Assembly: GCF_016097555.1 (NCBI RefSeq)
Contig: NC_054713.1
Span: forward strand, 8,025,462 to 8,089,461
Length of the DNA: 64,000 bases
DNA from: Gigantopelta aegis
Lineage: Eukaryota; Mollusca; Gastropoda; Neomphalida; Peltospiridae
Direction: 5' to 3'
This document shows, piece after piece, positions 34,332 through 46,219 of the stretch (its first letter is position 1; each line of letters begins with the position of its first letter). The notes below the pieces were generated by a model that had not been told where the DNA came from, ran no database searches, and was given only the letters and a program-made list of their open reading frames with translations. A program made the position numbers and the translations under genes.

Positions 34332-35553
34332 TTATATGTCATTGGGTTTTTTTCTTCTATTTAGTTGCAGAGTTCTCTTGTGTTCGACTTTGTGCAAAGC
34401 TGAAATGACCTTACTACCCGATGAGAATGAACATCCCATATCCCTTGACAACTTAACTAATGACTCTACAGGCCCATTATTGATGCTGTGCACTGCACTG
34501 TGTGCCCTCCCTAAGAAATTTCTGCTGAAAGTTGTGTGTTTTGGTAATGACAGCCTCAGATTGTTGTGTGCTTGTATTAAATTTAGTCATTTGTAACATT
34601 TTGGGTCCGAGACGATAGTCTATACACTTCCTTAAGTCGGTGTCATTGTTAGTGGCAATTTTAAAATGCGAATCGAGAAAGATACTCTTAACCAGCCAGT
34701 TTATACTTGTTTTATACATTTGGTGTGATTGCCTTGATAACAGGCTGCGATGGCATCGGATGTGTATGACAGTGCATGCATGGATTTTGGAATGTTTCCA
34801 GAGTGTATTCTATCAGCCTGTTCATACTCTGCCTGGCACCTAAAAGCAATCTCACTGGAGTATTTGATCTGTAATTTCTTTTGATCAGATATTGTCCGTC
34901 CTGGCATCATATTTTCAACAAATTTTGCACCTTTAACAAACTTGCCATGATTTTCCGAAACATTTCATGTGTCGATTAACATTTTGCTGGTATAACTCTT
35001 CAGCACCTTTAAAACCTTTAGCATCCGGGTCTGTCGTCATGTAATGTACGTCAAGACCGTCATTTTAAAATAAGTTAAACAGTCCTTAGCCCAAGTCTTT
35101 TCATCTCCAATGGACATTGTCACTGGGATATTGCGAGAGCATGTTGGATCATTCAGACATGACATTGTATGTGTTGACTAATGCTGTGATGTTTGGAGCA
35201 TAATTAATTTTTTGTAGCAATAGCCAACACTTGCTTCTGTGATGTGTTGTGTTCTGTTGCTGTGTAGACCACCTGAGTGGCAGTTTGGAAAGGAGTCTTT
35301 CAAAGAGACAAAGTGTGGTGGTCGTTGTATGTACTATTCATCGTTTGCTCCAGTTTGCCCAAGTGGAGGACCCTGTATGTGTCTGCCTCTGATCTGTTGA
35401 TAAAACCCAAATAGAAGCCCATAAATACTAGCACTACCTCATTTCTTAATGTTTTCTGGTATCTAGCATTTTCATTGATGGATTATCTCCCTTGGACTGT
35501 TGAACTGTTTTCAGCAGTTCTACCATGTCAAATTGACATTGTTTGCAAGCCAT
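34332..35553 (-). pseudogene. DDE transposase-like gene, longest-span decayed copy
   Basis: From a possible N-terminus with two close cysteines (MACKQCQFDMVELLKTVQ at 35,553) to the C-terminus (LQLNRRKKPNDI at 34,332). Frameshifts and stops are scattered. Conserved blocks: DPTCSRNIPVTMSIGDEKTW, NDGLDVHYMTTDPD (in a neighbouring frame), SENHGKFVKGAKF, MMPGRTISD, FRCQAEYEQADRIH, RHTTFSRNF-like and SINNGPVESLVKLSRDMG. The IEPQMLID part is deleted, so the D-x2-H box is lost. It is the same orientation as the X2 copy. Confidence 0.55.
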
Positions 35554-35814
35554 ATTTTTCAAATCTGACTCTTTCTGATTGTGTTTGTAATCACATAAAT
35601 AGTGTATTTATCCAACAAAAATGTGATTTGCAGGCTACAAGGATTTTGAACTAAATATCAATGATCAATATGGTAATATGGCTCCCTATGATCTAAGTTT
35701 GGGGAATAATTAATCACTCGCCTTATTTATTTATTTTTTACAGAGAGGTCTCTAATTAATGTTAACCAACTGATCCTCTTGTTCCTATAAATATATCGTC
35801 GGTGGCGTTTATAT

Positions 35815-35975
35815 GTTTGTTATCCTGTCTCGGAAGGAGCTGGCAGTAGTCACAACCTACGCCCAAGACAGGCGTGCGCTATGACATCTTGCTCTGTGCA
35901 TGTAAAACTACTTGAGTCTATTCAGATGAGCAGAACAATATGAATGAATGAATGAATGAATGAATGAATGAATCA
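35815..35975 (+). mobile_element. Retroposon 3' end with (TGAA)n tail
   Basis: ATCCTGTCTCGGAAGGAGCT ... GTGCATGTAAAACTACTTGA then TATGAATGAATGAATG (35,939-35,972). 5'-truncated; no coding part seen. Confidence 0.5.
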
Positions 35976-36175
35976 CTGTTGAGTGTCAAATAATGGTAAA
36001 TCGATTAATTGATGATAAAAAGTTCCAAATTTAAATTTGAGCTGTGCAATGTATAAATATGAAAATTTAGTATATTTAAATTTCAAATAGCTTACAGGTT
36101 CGACAGTATGTATGTGTGTATGTATTGTCCTGGATGTCCAACAACGTTCTTATCTGTGCAGGCACAACGGAAAGA

Positions 36176-36365
36176 AAGAAAGAAATGTTTTATTTAACGA
36201 CACTGAACACATTTTATTTACGGTTATATGGCGTCAGACATATGGTTAAGTACCACACAGATATTGAGAGAGGAAACTCGCTGTCGCCACTTCATGGGCT
36301 ACTGTTTTTGATTAGCAGCATGGGATCGTTTTATGCACCATCCCACAGACAGGGTAGTACATACA
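36176..36365 (-). mobile_element. SINE type B2, head-truncated
   Basis: GAAAGAAAGAAATGTTTTAT at the left is the tail; ends at ACAGACAGGGTAGTACATAC where another SINE tail starts (36,366-36,405). Confidence 0.7.
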
Positions 36366-36403
36366 AACAAAGTTTGTTTTGTTGAACGACACCACTAGAG
36401 CAC

Positions 36404-36809
36404 ATTGGTGATAGTGTAGTGGATTATAGGTGACAGGTCATAGTGTAGTGGATTATCAGGTGACAGGTTATAGTGTTGGGATTATCAGGTGACAGGCCAT
36501 AGTGTTGGGATTATCAGGTGACAGGTCATAGTGTTGGGAATATCAGGTGACAGGTCATAGTGTAGTGGATTATCAGGTGACAGGTCATAGTGTAGTGGAT
36601 TATCAGGTGACAGGTCATAGTGTAGTGGATTATCAGGTGACAGGTTATAGTGTTGGGATTATCAGGTGACAGGCCATAGTGTTGGGATTATCAGGTGACA
36701 GGTCATAGTGTTGGGAATATCAGGTGACAGGTCATAGTGTAGTGGATTATCAGGTGACAGGTCATAGTGTAGTGGATTATCAGGTGACAGGTCATAATAT
36801 AGTGATTAT
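36404..36809. repeat. 27-30-bp minisatellite
   Basis: About 14 units of GATTATCAGGTGACAGGTCA plus TAGTGTAGTG or TAGTGTTGG. A block of several units (36,460-36,600) recurs at 36,640-36,770. The array starts inside a SINE tail that resumes at 37,328. Confidence 0.92.
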
Positions 36810-36875
36810 CAAAGGATGTAGCCCACAATGCGGAAGATGAACCGTTTTTCAAAACGATGTTCCGCTGTTCCTTAA

Positions 36876-37320
36876 AGGGACACTCCTGAGTTTGCTGCAT
36901 TATAAGATGTTTCCGATTAATAAAATATTTCTACGATTAAACTTACATATTAAATATATTTTCTTGTTTAGAATATCAGGGTCCGTATATGCAATGTGTT
37001 TCTGGTCGTCTTAATATTTGTAAGAAGCCCAAACTGGAGTTTGTCTTCAAATAATTTCGTGCGTACGAAAACAAAATATTTTAGGAAACATCTTAAAAAT
37101 TGCAGCTAACCCAGAAATGTCCTTTAACGTTTCGAAGAACAGAGGACGTGTTCGTGAACATGTTCCTGTTCTGAAATCCCACTCTACCTCGGTTAGTGGC
37201 GTGACGAGTACGGGTTTATAGTCGTTCGCGAACCAAGTTTCAAGACAAAGACATGACACGAATACACAGGGACAATATTTAAAGGTAATCTCACATACAG
37301 ACCCCATTTTCTACTGCAGT
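36876..37320. mobile_element. TTAA MITE-like left end
   Basis: TTAA (36,872-36,875) followed by AGGGACACTCCTGAGTTTGC, similar in layout to the TTAA MITEs but a different family. The right end is not found. A minus frame with several Cys (37,047-37,307) is not convincing as a gene. Confidence 0.45.
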
Positions 37321-37327
37321 ATAAATA

Positions 37328-37616
37328 ACTAGAGCACATTGATTTATTAATCATCGGCTATTGGATGTCAAACATTTGGTATTTTAGACATATAGTCTCA
37401 GAGAAGAAATCCGGTAATTTTGTTCATGAGTAGCCAAGGGATCTTTTATATGCACCATCCCGCAGACAGGGTAGTACATACCACGGCCTTTGATATATCA
37501 GTCGTGGCGCACTGGCTGGTACGAGAAATAGCCCAATGTGCCCCCACGTGGATCGACAGCCTACTAGACCGACCACGCAGCAAGTGAACGCTTTTCCACT
37601 TGGCTGCTTGCAGCCC
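37328..37616 (-). mobile_element. SINE type B, minus
   Basis: AGAGCACATTGATTTATTAA to GCAGCCCC; probably the remainder of the element whose tail is at 36,366-36,405. Confidence 0.7.
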
Positions 37617-37705
37617 CAGATAACGGAGAATACTATGAGTATCAGTTACAAATGTATCTTACACAGAGTTGTTCCGAAACATAACGAGCGAAATCGACTT
37701 GGGTA

Positions 37706-37900
37706 TATCGGCATCCGTGGTGTCCTGGTTAAGCCATGGGACATAAGTCTGGTAAGACCACTACACCCTCTTTTCTCCCACTAACCACTATCCTGGACAG
37801 ACAGTCCAGATATCTGAGCTGTGTGTCTAGAACAGCGTGCTTGAACCTTAATTGGATATAATCACGAAAATAAGTTGAAACAAAATTACTTAGGTATGTC
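37706..37900 (+). mobile_element. SINE type C
   Basis: GGCATCCGTGGTGTCCTGGT, CACTAACCACTATCCTGGAC, CAGCGTGCTTGAACCTTAAT, GATATAATCACGAAAATAAG. Confidence 0.55.
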
Positions 37901-38502
37901 GTAAGACAAATAGTATTTAAAGGAAAAGAGTGTTAACTTTTGTTTCTAAACATATCCTCAAAAGTTTTAACATCGTTCCCCAACAAAAACTGTTTACGAG
38001 GCATGCGCTAGCAGTTAACTTATTCATCTTAAGTAAGCAGTCACTTTTAATTAGATGGTGTCTCCTTGGCAGCTTCGTCATCAACGTGTTGTTCCTAATC
38101 GGATTTCCTTAAAAAGATATCCCACATACGTGGGACATCGCCATGTCATACCACAAATCTTATATGGTGTTCTTAGAAATCCAACGGGTGTGTAGTAAAT
38201 CAATGTCCTGGCAGGACATAATTTGTGGTGTGATCATTAGTCCGCTAATTGAGCTGATTGATGGGGACAGAGCGGATAAAAGCCCTTATTGTTTTACTGC
38301 TTTTGTTACACTGGATCAGGCCACTGGTCATACCAGAGACCGGACCCAGGGTGGACATGTCTGAACCTTCTACAGGTCCTATGATTAGATTGTTTGCTAT
38401 GAGCCAACCAGTCAGTGCTTTGGGACAAATTATCATATCTTGATTGCAGGATGGCCGACACTTATGAGATGTTTGTGTCAATAGCTTGAGTTCTGTTTAC
38501 TA
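37901..38502. other. Stretch without recognisable gene
   Basis: 38,442-38,502 plus 39,973-40,020 resemble 40,058-40,155 (GATTRCARGATGGCCGMC and CATATTTTAACATMTGTGAT), a local duplication into which the second Tc1 element is inserted. Confidence 0.45.
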
Positions 38503-39972
38503 TACTAAAAGGCAAAAGTTATTGTGACATGAATTGTTTGGAGTAATACATTTGTGAATAGATTTATGGATGTAAATCAGAATAAAATGTGCATGAAACA
38601 GTTCGAAGAAATGCAACCAAGCAGTTGTTGCAGCGATTGCATGCTTTGTGCAAGAAACATGCAATATTCGGGAGAAATCCTGTCCAGTGTTCACCATAAA
38701 AGGCCAGACATTCAGTCGCAAATCATTGCCACTCTGTGCAGTCTTCAGAAGTCCAGAAGTCAGAAAACCCCCATTAGTGACCTGTTTGATGCAATTTCGT
38801 CGTGCCACGCCTCAGTGAAAATGACAGATGAAGAGTCATAGGGATACTTGAATCTAGGACCTCGCAGCGTGACGTCGCACGTCAATTCAACGTCCACAGA
38901 AACACCATATGGCACTTATGGCAACGATATCAACAAAACAGCCAGGTTAGGGACCTTCCCTGGTAACGGCCGACCACCCGTAACAACCCCTCGCCAAGAC
39001 ACATGGATCCGAACCACGCATCTGCGAAACAGGTTCCAGCCAGCAAACCTCACAGCCCGTACCATCTCTGGCAACAGAGGTGTGTCAGCGAGGACTGTCC
39101 GACGACGTTTACGCATCTACGGCATCCGTGCAAGACGCCCCGCCATAAGGCCAATCCTGACGCCAGAACATTGACGTCGACGTCTCCAGTGGTGCAGACA
39201 ACACCTGCGGTGGACAGCACGTGACTGGAGACGTGTCCTCTTCACTGATGAATCACGTTTCCTTCTCCACAGATCTGTCGGCAGGACACGTGTCTACAGA
39301 CGTCAAGGTGAACGTTACGTCACGCCATGTGTTCTTGAAGGGGGTCGTTTTGGAGGTGGTAGCGTTACGATATGGGGTGGAATTACAGCCACAGGCCGGA
39401 CCCAGATGTTTGTGATTGAAGGCAATTTGATTGCTGTGAGGTACCGAGATGAAAGTTTGCAAACAACTGTGTTACCGTTTTTGCAGCAGAACGGCCCCGG
39501 GATGACATTACAACATGATAACGCCAGACCACACATTGCTAGAGTTGTGCAGCAGTGTTCGAATCAGAACAATGTTGATGTGCTACCCTGGTTTGCCAGG
39601 TTCCGGGATTTGTCACAATTCGAACATGTCTTGCGACGTCTTCAAGATCATCCAACAACACTGCAGGAACTCCGGCTGATCCTTCCTCAGATCTGGAATG
39701 GCATTCCCAGGAACTTTCTCCAGCATTTAGTGGCCTCAATGAGACGACGGTGCCAGACCTGTATCAATGCTCAAGGTGGACCCACTCGCTACTGACCGTG
39801 TGAACTTCGCTCTGGACCCCCTCTAGTGATGTGGCTCATTTGTATATGGCAGGTGCGCCTTTTTCGTGGACTATTGCTCGTTTCCATACCTTCAGACATT
39901 TCTCTTTCCATGTTATAACGTTTCATACACGGCAGTAAAAACTTATCGTCAATTATCTTTTGCCTTTTAGTA
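38503..39972 (+). mobile_element. Tc1-type transposon, decayed
   Basis: Terminal inverted repeats TACTAAAAGGCAAAAG on both ends, flanked by TA (38,501-38,502; 39,973-39,974). 1,470 bp. A different Tc1 lineage from the intact one. Confidence 0.88.
38802..39795 (+). pseudogene. Tc1 transposase pseudogene
   Basis: The start codon is GTG where the family has ATG (VPRLSEND), soon followed by a stop. Blocks in shifting frames: GRPPVTTPRQDTWIRTTHLR, VSARTVRRRLRIYGIRARRP, a stop after LTPEH, LFTDESRFLLH (first Asp), GGGSVTIWGGI, LQHDNARPHIARV (second Asp), and DLSQFEHV at the final Glu block, where the usual NP is lost. It ends QGGPTRY then TGA, like the intact copy. Confidence 0.85.
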
Positions 39973-39974
39973 TA

Positions 39975-40820
39975 TCAACCCACAAATCAAACTGCTATGT
40001 CCATATTTTAACATCTGTGATGTAATATGGCTGCTTAACAAATGATATTTTGATTACAAGATGGCCGCCATCTATGATATGTTTCGTACATATCTTGAGT
40101 TCTAAATGCTCTCAAACCACAATTCGAATTGCTTTATCATATTTTAACATATGTGATTAATGGGCTAGCAGCACAAAATCAATTCTTAGGACTTATAGAA
40201 ACATAAACAATTGGTGCTTTTGTCCAGTCTATCCTCATACTATCGAAATATGTCGCTAAGTTACTGGACCACATAGATATCTGACCTCTGAACATAGTGT
40301 AATAAAACAATGTTTCCAAAGCAGATGGAAATACATTACTCGACGAAACAGCATATGCTTTAATGTCTCTTTATTGTGGTAAATTTACGAGGTTTAGCTT
40401 CTCAAGGAAAACAGGAACAGGTACATGACTGTTCTGAAAAAAGAAGAAGATAAATAAACAAACATCAAGGTTTGTGCCAGAGGGTACGAAGTGCAGAGTT
40501 ACGTATCATAAAATCGAGGAAATGTATGGATACTGTTGTTGTTGTTAAATACAAATACAAGTACTAATTAGGTGTGTATAGGCGCAAACATTATTCAATG
40601 ATTTAGTGCATAAAAGTCTATTTCTGATAAAATAAATTTCAACAAAAAAAAAGAAGAAGAATAACTCATAAACGTGATATAAGAAGGGAATTTATGACCA
40701 ACCCTCCCCCGCTACCGACCTTCGACGGGCTGCTTGTGCTCCCTTGCACATGCCAGCACGGGCGACCCCATCCCCACCCACCATAAACCTCTTCCTGTAC
40801 TGGACGGAGGAGCTGGCGAA
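39975..40820. other. Stretch without recognisable gene
   Basis: Second unit of the local duplication (40,058-40,155), then AT-rich sequence. 40,690-40,820 is GC-richer, but its frames are unremarkable. Confidence 0.4.
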
Positions 40821-40821
40821 G

Positions 40822-40973
<152 letters not shown>

Positions 40974-41384
40974 CCATCTTGCATTGAAATAATGATACAG
41001 TATCTCAGTCTTTATAAATGGATTGCTTCACACATAAAACTCAATCAGTAACATCACAATTTTACCATGATCAATAAAATATAATCACTTTTTATATTAT
41101 TTGCTCAAGGAGGTCAGCATTGCAAGCGCAAACTAGGATAAATTGAAGAAATATACCATATTGGTTAACATTCGGCTCAGTAAGTATAGTTAATATATGG
41201 GAAGCTTATTTGTCTAGCTTACCTGGACATTTTCTGATTTTTAAATAATCTCAATCATCAGAGAGGTGTTGCCTAAGACGCCTTTAAGCCCTCTCCTTTG
41301 CTGTCTGTTTTAATATAAAATTATCATTAGATCTTGCTGATATGTATGTTGTTCATTTTGCATGGTCACAGTCATTGATATTAC

Positions 41385-41695
41385 TGACGGTGAGAAACAG
41401 ATAGACAGACACACACAGGCAGAGACGGTGAGAAACAGATAGACAGACACACACAGGCAGAGACAGTGAGAAACAGATAGACAGACACACACAGGCAGAG
41501 ACAGTGAGAAACAGATAGACAGACACACATAGGCAGAGACAGGGAGAAACAGATAGACAGACACATGGCAGAGACGGTGAGAAACAGATAGACAGACACA
41601 CACAGGCAGAGACGGTGAGAAACAGATAGACAGACACACACAGGCAGAGACAGTGAGAAACACAGACAGACAGAGAGAGAGAGAGAGAGACATAG
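41385..41695. repeat. 38-bp minisatellite
   Basis: Seven to eight units of GAAACAGATAGACAGACACA plus CACAGGCAGAGACRGTGA, ending in (GA)n and CATACCCCCACGTACTCACA. The same array and right flank recur at 49,525-49,705, up to the assembly gap. Confidence 0.92.
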
Positions 41696-41729
41696 ACATA
41701 CCCCCACGTACTCACATACATACAAAATA

Positions 41730-41827
41730 AAGTTTCTTTTGTTTAATAACACCACTAGAGCACATTCATTTATTAAGCATCGGCTATTGGATATCAAATA
41801 TTTGGTAATGTTGACATATTTGGTAAT
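41730..41827 (-). mobile_element. SINE type B tail fragment
   Basis: AAAGTTTCTTTTGTTTAATA to GGATATCAAATATTTGGTAA; ends at the mucin exon duplication. Confidence 0.6.
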
Positions 41828-41838
41828 TTTATTCTTAC

Positions 41839-41964
41839 CTGTCGTTCCTTGTGGTTCGGCTGTCATTGCTTCTGGTTCGGCTGTCATTGCTTCTGGTTCG
41901 GCTGTCGTTCCTTGTGGTTCAGCAGTTGCTGAATCGAGTACAGCAATTGATATGGGTGACAGTT
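41839..41964 (-). CDS. Mucin-like repeat exon, copy a
   Basis: Same length (126 nt), phase (1-1), acceptor and donor as copy b about 580 bp away. Repeats read TAEPQGT, TAEPEAM, TAEPEAM, TAEPQGT. Its phase-1 end would splice in frame into exon 3 at 24,994. This allows, but does not prove, a long isoform that bypasses the signal-peptide exons at 32,887 and 25,862. Confidence 0.5.
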
Positions 41965-42417
41965 CTATTAAAAGACAATTTCACCTGTTCGTTTTATAGT
42001 GTCTATATTAAATTGAAATAAATCATCTTTACACTACTGGAAATATCTACTTTCTGTTATAGGAATGATTAACAATTCACAAAGCATGGGACTTCATACC
42101 ATAAAACAACTCCCGGGCTATTATCGTCAAATACAAGGCACATACATCACGAAACGATTGGATTTCTGTTTGTTGTACTTGTGTGTGGGTTGTTTGTTTG
42201 TTTTTGTTTCTTCTGTTTTTTGTTTGTTTTGTTTGTTTGTTTTGTTTTGTTTTTTGGGTGCTGTTCGGATTCGGGTTTTTTCTTTTTTTTTTTATTTATA
42301 TATTTATTTTTATTTTTATTGTTATTAGTTTTTTATTATTATTATTATTATTATTTTAATTTTTTTTTTTTTAATTTTATTCTTACCTGTCGTTAATTGG
42401 TAGTATTTTATTCTTAC

Positions 42418-42543
42418 CTGTCGTTCCTTGTGGTTCGGCTGTCATTGCTTCTGATTCGGCTGTCATTGCTTCTAGTTCGGCTGTCGTTCCTTGTGGTTCA
42501 GCAGTTGCTGAATCGAGTGCAGCAATTGATATGGGTGAAAGTT
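42418..42543 (-). CDS. Mucin-like repeat exon, copy b
   Basis: The acceptor is CTTTTAATAG and the donor GTAAGA. The 126-nt exon is phase 1-1 with no stop. It encodes four degenerate 7-9 residue repeats of the type TAEPQGT / TAExEAM, rich in Thr, Ala, Pro and Glu, as in an O-glycosylated stalk. It sits in a tandem duplication with 41,839-41,964. A fragment of its 3' border (TTCTTACCTGTCGTT on the plus strand) recurs at about 42,378. Confidence 0.5.
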
Positions 42544-42955
42544 CTATTAAAAGACAATTTCACCTGTTCGTTTTATAGTGTCTATATTAAATTGAAATAA
42601 ATCATCTTTACACTACTGGAAATATCTACTTTCTGTTATAGGAATGATTAACAATTCACAAAGCATGGGGCTTCATACCATAAAACAACTCCCGGGCTAT
42701 TATCGTCAAATACAAGGCACATACATCACGAAACGATTGGATTTCTGTTTGTTGTACTTGTGTGTGGGTTGTTTGTTTGTTTTTGTTTGTTGTGTTTTTT
42801 GTTTTTTTTTTGTTTATTTTGTATTTGGGGGGGGGGGGGGGTGGTCGGATTTGGGGGTTTTTCTCTTTTGTTTTTGAATTATATATTTATTTTTATTTTT
42901 ACTATTATTATTTTTTATTATTATTTTTGTTTTTTTTTTGGGGGGGAGAGATAGT

Positions 42956-43343
42956 ATTATAATTATCCATTTTATATTGAACGGTCATGGTCACTAGGTG
43001 TTTTCTTTCTTTCTTTCTTTTTTTTGAGTCCAATGCTATTCTCAAACTACCAACTGTCATGACGGAGTAGGCCAACTTGCCGATCTCTCCACTTCTTAGA
43101 CTGTCCAGTTGCCAGTCTGAGCGCTCTTACAACTCGATTCTTGTCGTATACGACTCCTACGACCGATTACTTGGGAGTGGGGGTGGGAAGGATTTCCTAC
43201 GATCTCGCCACTGGTGTCACTGCTTTTGTTTGCTAGTTGGGAACTCATCTGCAAAGGAGAATCTCTCACTTTATTTCCCCAAAGGAAAGGCAAGGAATAA
43301 TTGCCTCTTTGGTGTCTAACATAGCGGTATTTCCACAATCGGC
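42956..43343. other. Stretch between exon duplication and satellite
   Basis: (TTTC)n at 43,004-43,022. A minus frame (SSQLANKSSDTSGEI) begins after an acceptor-like TCCTTTGCAG, but no in-phase donor is convincing. Confidence 0.35.
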
Positions 43344-45074
43344 TGAGAGAAGAAACCCACTGTCACCATGTAGGCTATTACTACTGATAAAGCAGCAAGA
43401 GCGGTCGAGAGAAGAAACCCGCTGTCGCCATGTAGGTCATTACTACCGATAAAGCAGCAAGGGTGTTGAGAGAAGAAACCCGCTGTCGCCATGTAGGTCA
43501 TTACTACCGATAAAGCAGCAAGGGTGTTGAGAGAAGAAACCCACTGTCGCCATGTAGGTCATTACTACCAATAAAGCAGCAAGGGTGTTGAGAGAAGAAA
43601 CCCGCTGTCGCCATGTAGGTCATTACTACCGATAAAGCAGCAAGGGTGTTGAGAGAAGAAACCCACTGTCGCCATGTAGGTCATTACTACCAATAAAGCA
43701 GCAAGGGTGGTCGAGAGAAGAAACCCGCTGTCGCCATGTAGGCTATTACTACCGATAAAGTAGGTCATTACTACCAATAAAGCAGCAAGGGTGTTGAGAG
43801 AAGAAACCCGCTGTCGCCATGTAGGTCATTACTACCGATAAAGCAGCAAGGGTGTTGAGAGAAGAAACCCACTGTCGCCATGTAGGTCATTACTACCAAT
43901 AAAGCAGCAAGGGTGGTCGAGAGAAGAAACCCGCTGTCGCCATGTAGGCTATTACTACCGATAAAGCAGCAAGGGTGTCGAGAGAAGAAACCCGCTGTCG
44001 CCATGTAGGCTATTACTACCGATAAAGCAGCACGGGTGGTTGAGAGAAGAAACCCGCTGTCGCCATGTTAGTCATTACTACCGATAAAGCAGCAAGGGTG
44101 TTGAGAGAAGAAACCCGCTGTCGCCATGTAGGTCATTACTACCAATAAAGCAGCAAGGGTGGTCGAGAGAAGAAACCCGCTGTCGCCATATAGGCTATTA
44201 CTACCGATAAAGCAGCAAGGGTGTTGGGAGAAGAAACCCGCTGTCGCCATGTTAGTCATTACTACCGATAAAGCAGCAAGGGTGTTGGGAGAAGAAACCC
44301 GCTGTCGCCATGTAGGTCATTACTACCAATAAAGCAGCAAGGGTGGTCGAGAGAAGAAACCCGCTGTCGCCATGTAGGCTATTACTACCGATAAAGCAGC
44401 AAGGGTGGTTGAGAGAAGAAACCCGCTGTCGCCATGTTAGTCGTTTACTACCGATAAAGCAGCAAGGGTGTTGAGAGAAGAAACCCGCTGTCGCCATGTA
44501 GGTCATTACTACTGATAAAGCAGCAAGGGTGTTGGGAGAAGAAACCCGCTGTCGCCATGTAGGCTATTACTACCGATAAAGAAGCAAGGGTGTTGGGAGA
44601 AGAAACCCGCTGTCGCCATGTAGGCTATTACTACCGATAAAGAAGCAAGGGTGGTTGAGAGAAGAAACCCGCTGTCGCCATGTTAGTCGTTTACTACCGA
44701 TAAAGCAGCAAGGATGTTGAGAGAAGAAACCCGCTGTCGCCATGTAGGTCATTACTACTGATAAAGCAGCAAGGGTGTTGGGAGAAGAAACCCGCTGTCG
44801 CCATGTAGGTCATTACTACCGATAAAGCAGCAAGGGTGTTGGGAGAAGAAACCCGCTGTCGCCATGTAGGCTATTACTACCGATAAAGCAGCAAGGGTGT
44901 TGAGAGAAGAAACCCGCTGTCGTCATGTAGGCTATTACTACCGATAAAGCAGCAAGGGTGTTGGGAGAAGAAACCCGCTGTCGCCATGTAGGCTATTACT
45001 ACCGATAAAGAAGCAAGGGTGTTGGGAGAAGAAACCCGCTGTCGCCATGTAGGTCATTACTACCAATAAAGCAG
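43344..45074. repeat. 60-bp satellite derived from a SINE core
   Basis: About 29 units of GAGAGAAGAAACCCGCTGTC, GCCATGTAGGYTATTACTAC, CGATAAAGCAGCAAGGGTGK. The unit matches the SINE B2 core (GAGGAAACCCGCTGTCGCCA ... GGGCTACT ... CGATTAGCAGCAAGGG). Higher-order pattern: TAGGTC and TAGGCT variants alternate, with TTAGTC in a subset. Because the unit is 60 bp, minus-strand frames stay open through several units without being genes. Confidence 0.92.
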
Positions 45075-46219
45075 TGTGACGGAACATGCTCTTATTTCTT
45101 TTCGCCTGTGGCGATATTAATTGTTTTAGAGGGCCGTGTGCAGTTCCAATATGCACTTAAGCCCAGGTGGGCACTTTGTTACGTAATACCTCTGCGCGAC
45201 GGTGGTCGTGCTGTTTCCAATACACACCCAGACCAGTTGCGGAGGCCATGTGGCCAGTATTTACGTAATACCTCCGCGTGTGCTGTTTTTACGACCGTGA
45301 TTTTGGCGAGTAGGCGTCAGAAAGTCTGGCCATCTAAGAAAAATATTCCGGCTTGGTCGCTGTGGAAATATCACTTGATAGGGGGGGAGGACCGCGTTGT
45401 ACCCCCAGGCGATATTCGGCTTTTATGATAAATAGCTAGGGTTTTAGAGATATCGGGGAGAAACATATTGGAAGGCTTCCAGGGAACGCGTCCGTTTGGA
45501 CTTGGTAAATATTATTTCTGCTCTGTTGTATAACCTTGATGTGATTGATGTGACTTTAAATATTTTAATACTGTATTATACCAATATTATTTAGACGGTG
45601 CTGCCGGTAATCTGACGCAGTATACTGTAGGCTCACTGTTCTAATAAATATAAAGCTTAACCAGTCATCCTAGAGGACCTAGGTAAACTGTAGGTTATTG
45701 TCTTATTGTGATAGGTACCAGTATTAATTCTGTATTACAAGGTTACTGAATGAGTAGATAAGGGTTAATTAAAAATTAACCAGTTAGGAATAGAGTTGTA
45801 ATTCCTTTATTAATTAAGTTCCCCTGGTAGCGTTTCTCAATTATCACACGTGTGGGTGTTGTGTCACGTTGAAGTGATTAGAATATTGTATAAACTAGAC
45901 GCCTAGTGATTAACTAATTAAGTGATCAGTTCTGGGTTGTTACTATTTGTTGTTGTTAATTAACTACTGCGGCAGTACATTTGTCAGCGTAGATTAATAC
46001 AGATTCCAAAGTGTATTGTGTTTTTGTTGTGTCTTCTAGTGAACTAAACGTGCTATATTATATATACTTGATATAAGATCTTATCTCTGATCATACCTAG
46101 ACGAGCCACGCGGGTATAACTGCCCGTTACAGAGAGATCTAATAGATATACAGTTAGGAGAGATATTTGGATAATCGTGTGTTTCATTCAGTTACGGGTA
46201 TTATAGGATCCCCGTGACA
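45075..46219. mobile_element. Solo LTR, copy 2, inside the SINE-derived satellite
   Basis: 1,145 bp, TGTGACGG at the left and CCCGTGACA at the right, flanked by AGCAG at 45,070-45,074 and 46,220-46,224. Satellite units continue on both sides. It matches the reverse complement of 5,611-6,810. Confidence 0.8.

Larger units (their letters stand above)
41828..42955. repeat. Tandem duplication of a mucin exon unit (about 580 bp x 2)
   Basis: The stretch from 41,828 repeats from about 42,408. It covers the exon, its acceptor side, a sequence beginning GGAATGATTAACAATTCACA, and a T/G-rich tract. Divergence is mostly in the low-complexity tail (a run of G at 42,827-42,841 is only in the second unit). 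Confidence 0.75.

Noticed and set aside
36404..36809. CRISPR-like array
   Set aside because: Units are contiguous with no unique spacers, in a eukaryotic repeat context.
38916..39116. Minus-strand frame inside the decayed Tc1 element
   Set aside because: Antisense to the transposase.
41310..41887. Cys/Ser/Leu-rich minus-strand frames
   Set aside because: Translations of the 38-bp minisatellite. Only the mucin exon part (41,839-41,964) has splice sites.
43316..45156. Series of minus-strand frames with a repeated MTYMATAGFFSQHPCCF peptide
   Set aside because: The satellite unit is 60 bp, so any open unit stays open. There is no start context, splice site or unique sequence.
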